Assembly (NCBI GenBank): GCA_017560955.1
Contig: JAFZDV010000032.1
Span: forward strand, 1 to 15,963
Reading direction: 5' to 3'
Length of the DNA stretch: 15,963 nucleotides
Origin: Anaerotignum sp.
Lineage (GTDB): Bacteria; Bacillota; Clostridia; Lachnospirales; Anaerotignaceae
The stretch's first letter is position 1, and the number at the start of each line of letters is the position of its first letter. The notes under the pieces were generated by a model. That model was not told the origin of the DNA and made no database searches. It saw only the letters and a program-made list of their open reading frames with translations. Positions 13,187-15,963 of this stretch are shown in pieces. The translations under genes were made by a program, and so were the position numbers.

Positions 13187-13303
13187 CTATCAGCAAGACC
13201 GCTTATTCTCATAAAACATTGATTTTCCAAGGTTATTCTGATACCATAAAAACAGAAAATAAGTCAGATTTCTAATACGTCAATCGAAGATATTGAATAT
13301 CTC

Positions 13304-13336
13304 CCCTCGAAAACTTTTTTCGAGGGATTCTTTTTT
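13304..13336 (+). terminator. Orphan + strand intrinsic terminator
   Basis: 10-bp stem CCCTCGAAAA (13304-13313)/TTTTCGAGGG (13317-13326), with a short loop and ATTCTTTTTT after it. No + strand gene precedes it, so it would end an unknown short RNA starting near 13254 or act against readthrough. Confidence 0.65.
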
Positions 13337-13437
13337 CTGCAGGCTCTCCCTTTTTCAACAATATTCCTAAATCTTTCAGGGTACATCCCCAAAAAGTGAC
13401 AGAATCCATGAACTTCTTCATTCTGATAAATTCTTTA

Positions 13438-13473
13438 TTGTTCCTGCATCTTTCTTCATGTATAATAATAGGG
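13438..13473 (+). promoter_or_regulatory. SigmaA-type promoter of the export gene-rsmA pair
   Basis: TTGTTC (13438-13443), a 17-base spacer and TATAAT (13461-13466). The predicted start near 13473 gives a leader of about 57 bases. Confidence 0.7.
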
Positions 13474-13529
13474 TTAAAATGGAGTTAATATGTCTAAAAT
13501 ATAAAACTGTACGTTAGGAGGAATGACAA

Positions 13530-14027
13530 TTGGCTGAAACATTAGCAGCATGGTTCGTTGAAAATCTGTCGGGCATCTTTTCCAGAGAAGTGATCGTAGC
13601 GATCGTTTCCATGCTTCCCATTCTGGAACTGAGAGGCGGTATCATCGCCGGCTTTGCCATGGGTATGGAATGGCTGCCTACATTCATCATCGCATATATC
13701 GCAAACCTGATCCCCATCCCTTTTATCCTGCTTTTCATTCGTTTCATCTTCAGAGTTCTGAAGAAAACACCTATGAAAGGCATTGTGGAATGGTGTGAAA
13801 GAAAAGCAGATTCCAAATCCGAAAAAATCAGAAAATATGCTTACTGGGGCGTATACCTTTTCGTAGCAGTTCCCCTGCCCGGTACAGGCGCATGGATGGG
13901 TGCCCTGATCGCAGCCCTTCTGAATATGGACCCCAAAAAGACATTCCCTGTCATCGCCATTGGCGTACTGACAGCAGGTATCATCGTTTCTGTGCTGAGT
14001 TTTGGTGTACTTGGCAGCATTTTGTAA
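13530..14027 (+). CDS. Small multidrug export family membrane protein (COG2426-like)
   Basis: 165-aa integral membrane protein of the Sm_multidrug_ex family (COG2426). The name is historical and the transported substrate is not established. Family signatures are LPILELRGGI (29-38) and VAVPLPGTGAWMGALIAALL (112-131). Hydrophobic segments at about 22-45, 50-75, 107-131 and 139-163 are separated by a charged loop at 76-104. It starts with TTG at 13530. AGGAGGA (13516-13522) is 7 bases upstream, and the only nearby ATG (13523) overlaps the Shine-Dalgarno and stops after four codons. rsmA follows after 12 bases, so they form an operon. Confidence 0.88.
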   Translation: MAETLAAWFVENLSGIFSREVIVAIVSMLPILELRGGIIAGFAMGMEWLPTFIIAYIANLIPIPFILLFIRFIFRVLKKTPMKGIVEWCERKADSKSEKIRKYAYWGVYLFVAVPLPGTGAWMGALIAALLNMDPKKTFPVIAIGVLTAGIIVSVLSFGVLGSIL

Positions 14028-14039
14028 AAGGAGAAAAAC

Positions 14040-14918
14040 ATGGCAGAAAGAATTTCCACCCCCTCTAGAACAAGAGAAATCATCGAAGCAAACAGCTTTG
14101 CATTTAAGAAAAACTTTGGTCAGAACTTCCTGATCGATTCCAACATTCTGGATAACATCGCTTCCTGCGCAGGCGTTACAAAGGATGACTGCGTACTGGA
14201 AATCGGCCCCGGTATCGGTTCCCTGACACAGGTGCTGGCAGAAAATGCAAAACAGGTCGTTGCCGTTGAAATCGACAACACACTGATCCCCATCCTGAAA
14301 CAGACACTGGCGGATTATGACAACATCACCATCCTGAATCAGGACATCCTGAAAACAGACATCGATGCCATCATTCAGGAAAAAAATGACGGCAGAAATA
14401 TCAAGGTCGTTGCAAACCTGCCCTACTACATCACAACACCTATCATCATGGACCTTCTGGAAAGTGAACGCCATGTAGACAGCATCACTGTTATGGTGCA
14501 GAAGGAAGTTGCAGAAAGAATGCAGGCCGGCCCCAAAGATAAGGAATACGGCGCACTGTCCGTTGCCGTACAGTATTACTGCGACGCAAACATGGATATG
14601 ATCGTACAGCCTTCCTGCTTCATGCCTCGCCCTAAAGTGGCATCTGCAGTGATCACACTGAAAGTGCTGCCCGAAAGAAAAGTAAAAACTGTGGATGAAA
14701 AACTGTTCTTCCACATTGTAAAATGTGCCTTTGGCCAGCGCAGAAAAACACTGATGAACTGCCTGTTCAATCTGGGTAATCTGGGCTTCAGCAAAGAAGA
14801 ACTGACAGAAATCATCCAGAGCCTTGGCTGGGATGAACGCATCCGCGGCGAAGCACTGGGTCTGGAAGAATTTGCAGCCCTGACAGACCGTATCGCAGAA
14901 AGAAAAGCAAGTAAATAA
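14040..14918 (+). CDS. rsmA: 16S rRNA (adenine1518-N6/adenine1519-N6)-dimethyltransferase
   Basis: RsmA (KsgA) dimethylates two adjacent adenosines in the 3' terminal hairpin of 16S rRNA, using S-adenosylmethionine, late in small-subunit assembly. Visible are the N-terminal KKNFGQNFL (23-31), the SAM-binding VLEIGPGIGSLTQ (52-64), the acidic VVAVEID (73-79) and the catalytic motif NLPYY (126-130). A C-terminal helical domain follows (GQRRKTLMNCLF region, about 232-243). The length of 292 aa is typical. AAAGGAG about 7 bases before the ATG supports the start. It is cotranscribed with the export-family gene and closed by the terminator at 14923-14951. Confidence 0.97.
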   Translation: MAERISTPSRTREIIEANSFAFKKNFGQNFLIDSNILDNIASCAGVTKDDCVLEIGPGIGSLTQVLAENAKQVVAVEIDNTLIPILKQTLADYDNITILNQDILKTDIDAIIQEKNDGRNIKVVANLPYYITTPIIMDLLESERHVDSITVMVQKEVAERMQAGPKDKEYGALSVAVQYYCDANMDMIVQPSCFMPRPKVASAVITLKVLPERKVKTVDEKLFFHIVKCAFGQRRKTLMNCLFNLGNLGFSKEELTEIIQSLGWDERIRGEALGLEEFAALTDRIAERKASK

Positions 14919-14922
14919 CAGT

Positions 14923-14951
14923 AAGAGCCCTCAAAAAGGGCTCTTTTTTTT
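14923..14951 (+). terminator. Intrinsic terminator after rsmA
   Basis: 8-bp stem AAGAGCCC (14923-14930)/GGGCTCTT (14938-14945), a 7-base loop and a run of eight T (14944-14951). Confidence 0.92.
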
Positions 14952-14998
14952 GCGTTTTTCGTCCGCCTTTTCTGCTGTTTTCCTGCAAATTATGCATT

Positions 14999-15019
14999 TT
15001 CGACAACCAATATTCGACG
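14999..15019 (-). promoter_or_regulatory. Two candidate Spo0A boxes upstream of spo0A
   Basis: Read on the - strand, 15005-14999 is TGTCGAA, a perfect match to the 0A box (TGNCGAA), and 15019-15013 is CGTCGAA, one mismatch. The two start 14 bases apart in the same orientation. Confidence 0.55.
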
Positions 15020-15099
15020 GCGAAAGACAGCATCCCCCTTCCTTTGCAAAAAGAATGTCAGATCACCGATTTTCCTTGATTTTTCAAGGATATTTTGAC

Positions 15100-15106
15100 T
15101 GACGAA
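15100..15106 (+). promoter_or_regulatory. Candidate Spo0A box next to the spo0A promoter
   Basis: TGACGAA matches TGNCGAA and ends 6 bases before the putative -35 at 15113, a position suited to Spo0A autoregulation. Confidence 0.5.
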
Positions 15107-15112
15107 TGGTCA

Positions 15113-15148
15113 TTGCAGCCTTCTTTTTTCTATACTATAATCAACGCA
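15113..15148 (+). promoter_or_regulatory. Putative spo0A promoter
   Basis: TTGCAG (15113-15118), a 17-base spacer and TATAAT (15136-15141), with an overlapping TATACT at 15131-15136. The -35 is poor, which fits an activated promoter. No good SigmaH promoter was found. Confidence 0.55.
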
Positions 15149-15203
15149 AAAGCAAGGAAGTTCTGCATAAACATTCATCATATTACAAATCGGAGGGATC
15201 ATT

Positions 15204-15963
15204 TTGAATAAAACCACAATAAAAGTACTGCTGGCAGATGATAATAAGGATTTTTGCGATATCATCGTTGCCCATCTGCATAAACAGGAGGATATCCGCG
15301 TTGTGGCCGTTGCCGTAGACGGCATCGATGCCATGAATAAAATCAGAGATACACAGCCCGATGTGGCCATCATCGACGGCATCATGCCCCGTCTGGACGG
15401 ACTGGGTGTTCTGGAAAGACTGCAGGCTCTGGAGGAAAAGGACAGACCCGTTACCATCATCCTTTCTGCCCTCAGTCAGGATAAAGTCGTGCAGAAAGCA
15501 TTGGATCTGGGGGCTTCTTACTACATGGTAAAACCCTTTGACATGGATGCTCTGACCCACCGCATCCGTCAGCTGATGCAGGAACAGAAGCCACTGCTGA
15601 AAACAAGTCCCGTTTCCGCCAATTCTGCCGCTTATGACCTGGAAACAAAGGTGACAAATATCCTGCATGAAATCGGTGTGCCTGCCCATATCCGCGGCTA
15701 TCATTACATGAGGGAAGCCATCATCATGAGTGTCAACGACATGGATGTGCTGAATTATATTACGAAGGAACTGTATCCTTCCATCGCTAAAAAATGCAAC
15801 ACTACCCCCAGCCGCGTGGAACGGGCCATCCGCCACGCCATCGAAGTCGCATGGAACAGAGGCAAGGTGGATGCCATCGATGCTCTCTTCGGCTATACCG
15901 TCAATAATCACAAAGGGAAACCCACGAATTCAGAATTCATCGCATTGATCAGCGACCGTTTGC
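15204..15963 (+). CDS. spo0A: Stage 0 sporulation protein A, 3' partial
   Basis: Spo0A is the master response regulator of endospore formation. It receives phosphate through the sporulation phosphorelay or orphan kinases and binds 0A boxes. The receiver domain (about 5-125) has the acidic pocket D12-D13, phospho-acceptor D58 ([11 protein letters not shown]), S88 and K110. The C-terminal Spo0A DNA-binding domain (about 148-253) includes [20 protein letters not shown] (200-219) and ends with the typical [20 protein letters not shown]. The gene starts at TTG 15204 (no ATG is possible there), with GGAGGGA 6 bases upstream. 253 codons are visible and only about 10-20 residues should be missing at the right edge. 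In many Clostridia spoIVB precedes spo0A; here rsmA does. Confidence 0.97.
   Translation, partial: MNKTTIKVLLADDNKDFCDIIVAHLHKQEDIRVVAVAVDGIDAMNKIRDTQPDVAIIDGIMPRLDGLGVLERLQALEEKDRPVTIILSALSQDKVVQKALDLGASYYMVKPFDMDALTHRIRQLMQEQKPLLKTSPVSANSAAYDLETKVTNILHEIGVPAHIRGYHYMREAIIMSVNDMDVLNYITKELYPSIAKKCNTTPSRVERAIRHAIEVAWNRGKVDAIDALFGYTVNNHKGKPTNSEFIALISDRL

Larger units (their letters stand above)
13080..13529. other. 450-base gap with inverted repeats, orphan terminator and a promoter
   Basis: No ORF here has both a ribosome binding site and recognisable content. The gap holds a compound inverted repeat at 13127-13186, a weak + strand promoter (TTGATT 13219-13224, 17 bases, TACCAT 13242-13247), a near-palindrome AGATATT-G-AATATCT just before a + strand terminator (13304-13336), and the promoter of the downstream export gene (13438-13473). 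Confidence 0.6.

Noticed and set aside
13542..14714. 390-codon - strand frame across the export gene and rsmA
   Set aside because: Antisense to two well-supported + strand genes, with shadow-like composition.
15087..15107. SigmaH-like promoter AGGA...GAAT before spo0A
   Set aside because: The gap between AGGA and GAAT is 13 bases, against about 17 in SigmaH promoters such as spoVG P1; the SigmaA-type elements fit better.
1..15963. CRISPR array, tRNA, rRNA, insertion sequence or prophage
   Set aside because: No regularly spaced repeats, cloverleaf or rRNA-like sequence, transposase or integrase was seen. The DUF3268 gene alone is not enough to call a mobile element.

Overview
The window looks like the chromosome of a strictly anaerobic, spore-forming low-GC Firmicute of class Clostridia. 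The evidence is Spo0A, the dissimilatory-type anaerobic sulfite reductase AsrABC, hybrid-cluster protein, strong AGGAGG ribosome binding sites and TTG starts. The protein flavour suggests a Lachnospirales/Anaerotignum-like member, but that placement is an impression and not a demonstrated assignment.

Layout: (1) 1-2759, asrA (5' end outside the window)-asrB-asrC on the + strand. (2) A bidirectional terminator, then a Crp/Fnr-family regulator on the - strand (here Crp1, 2904-3563), divergent from an HD-domain phosphohydrolase gene (3680-4240). (3) About 600 bases without a convincing gene (4241-4856). They hold a regulated promoter, paired hairpins and a strong terminator, and probably make a non-coding RNA. 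(4) A DUF819/YjcL-like membrane protein (4857-6077). (5) hcp (hydroxylamine reductase/hybrid-cluster protein, - strand), divergent from a second Crp/Fnr paralogue (Crp2, start best placed at 7903). (6) A - strand tetrapyrrole operon, sirC-like > hemC > cobA-hemD fusion > hemB (12488 down to 8557). (7) A small zinc-finger DUF3268 protein. (8) A 450-base gap with an inverted repeat and an orphan terminator. (9) A small-multidrug-export-family gene and rsmA (+ strand). (10) spo0A (+ strand, TTG start, running off the right end) behind candidate 0A boxes.

The main result is a compact local regulatory circuit. A 16-bp palindrome of the form CGTTGCA-N2-TGCAACG occurs in front of the HD gene (3605-3620), the putative ncRNA (4268-4283), the DUF819 gene (4777-4792) and the siroheme operon (12561-12576). 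In all four its centre lies exactly 41.5 bp upstream of the start point predicted from a good -10 hexamer. That is the classical class II activation position of Crp/Fnr proteins. A variant palindrome, CGTTGTA-N2-TACAACA (7873-7888), lies at -41.5 of hcp and just downstream of the start point of crp2. The Crp1 operator likewise overlaps the crp1 promoter, so each regulator appears to activate its divergent neighbour and repress itself. The two paralogues share C28, C119, C123 and H126, and differ at a recognition-helix residue (R198 versus N198) in step with the one-base operator difference.

Together the genes suggest a programme for sulfite reduction. AsrABC reduces sulfite to sulfide, AsrC needs siroheme, and the hem/sir operon supplies it. 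Three further members (HD protein, DUF819 membrane protein, ncRNA) are of unknown role. Beside it sits a nitrosative-stress module (hcp plus Crp2). Whether asrABC carries the same operator cannot be seen, because its promoter is left of the window.
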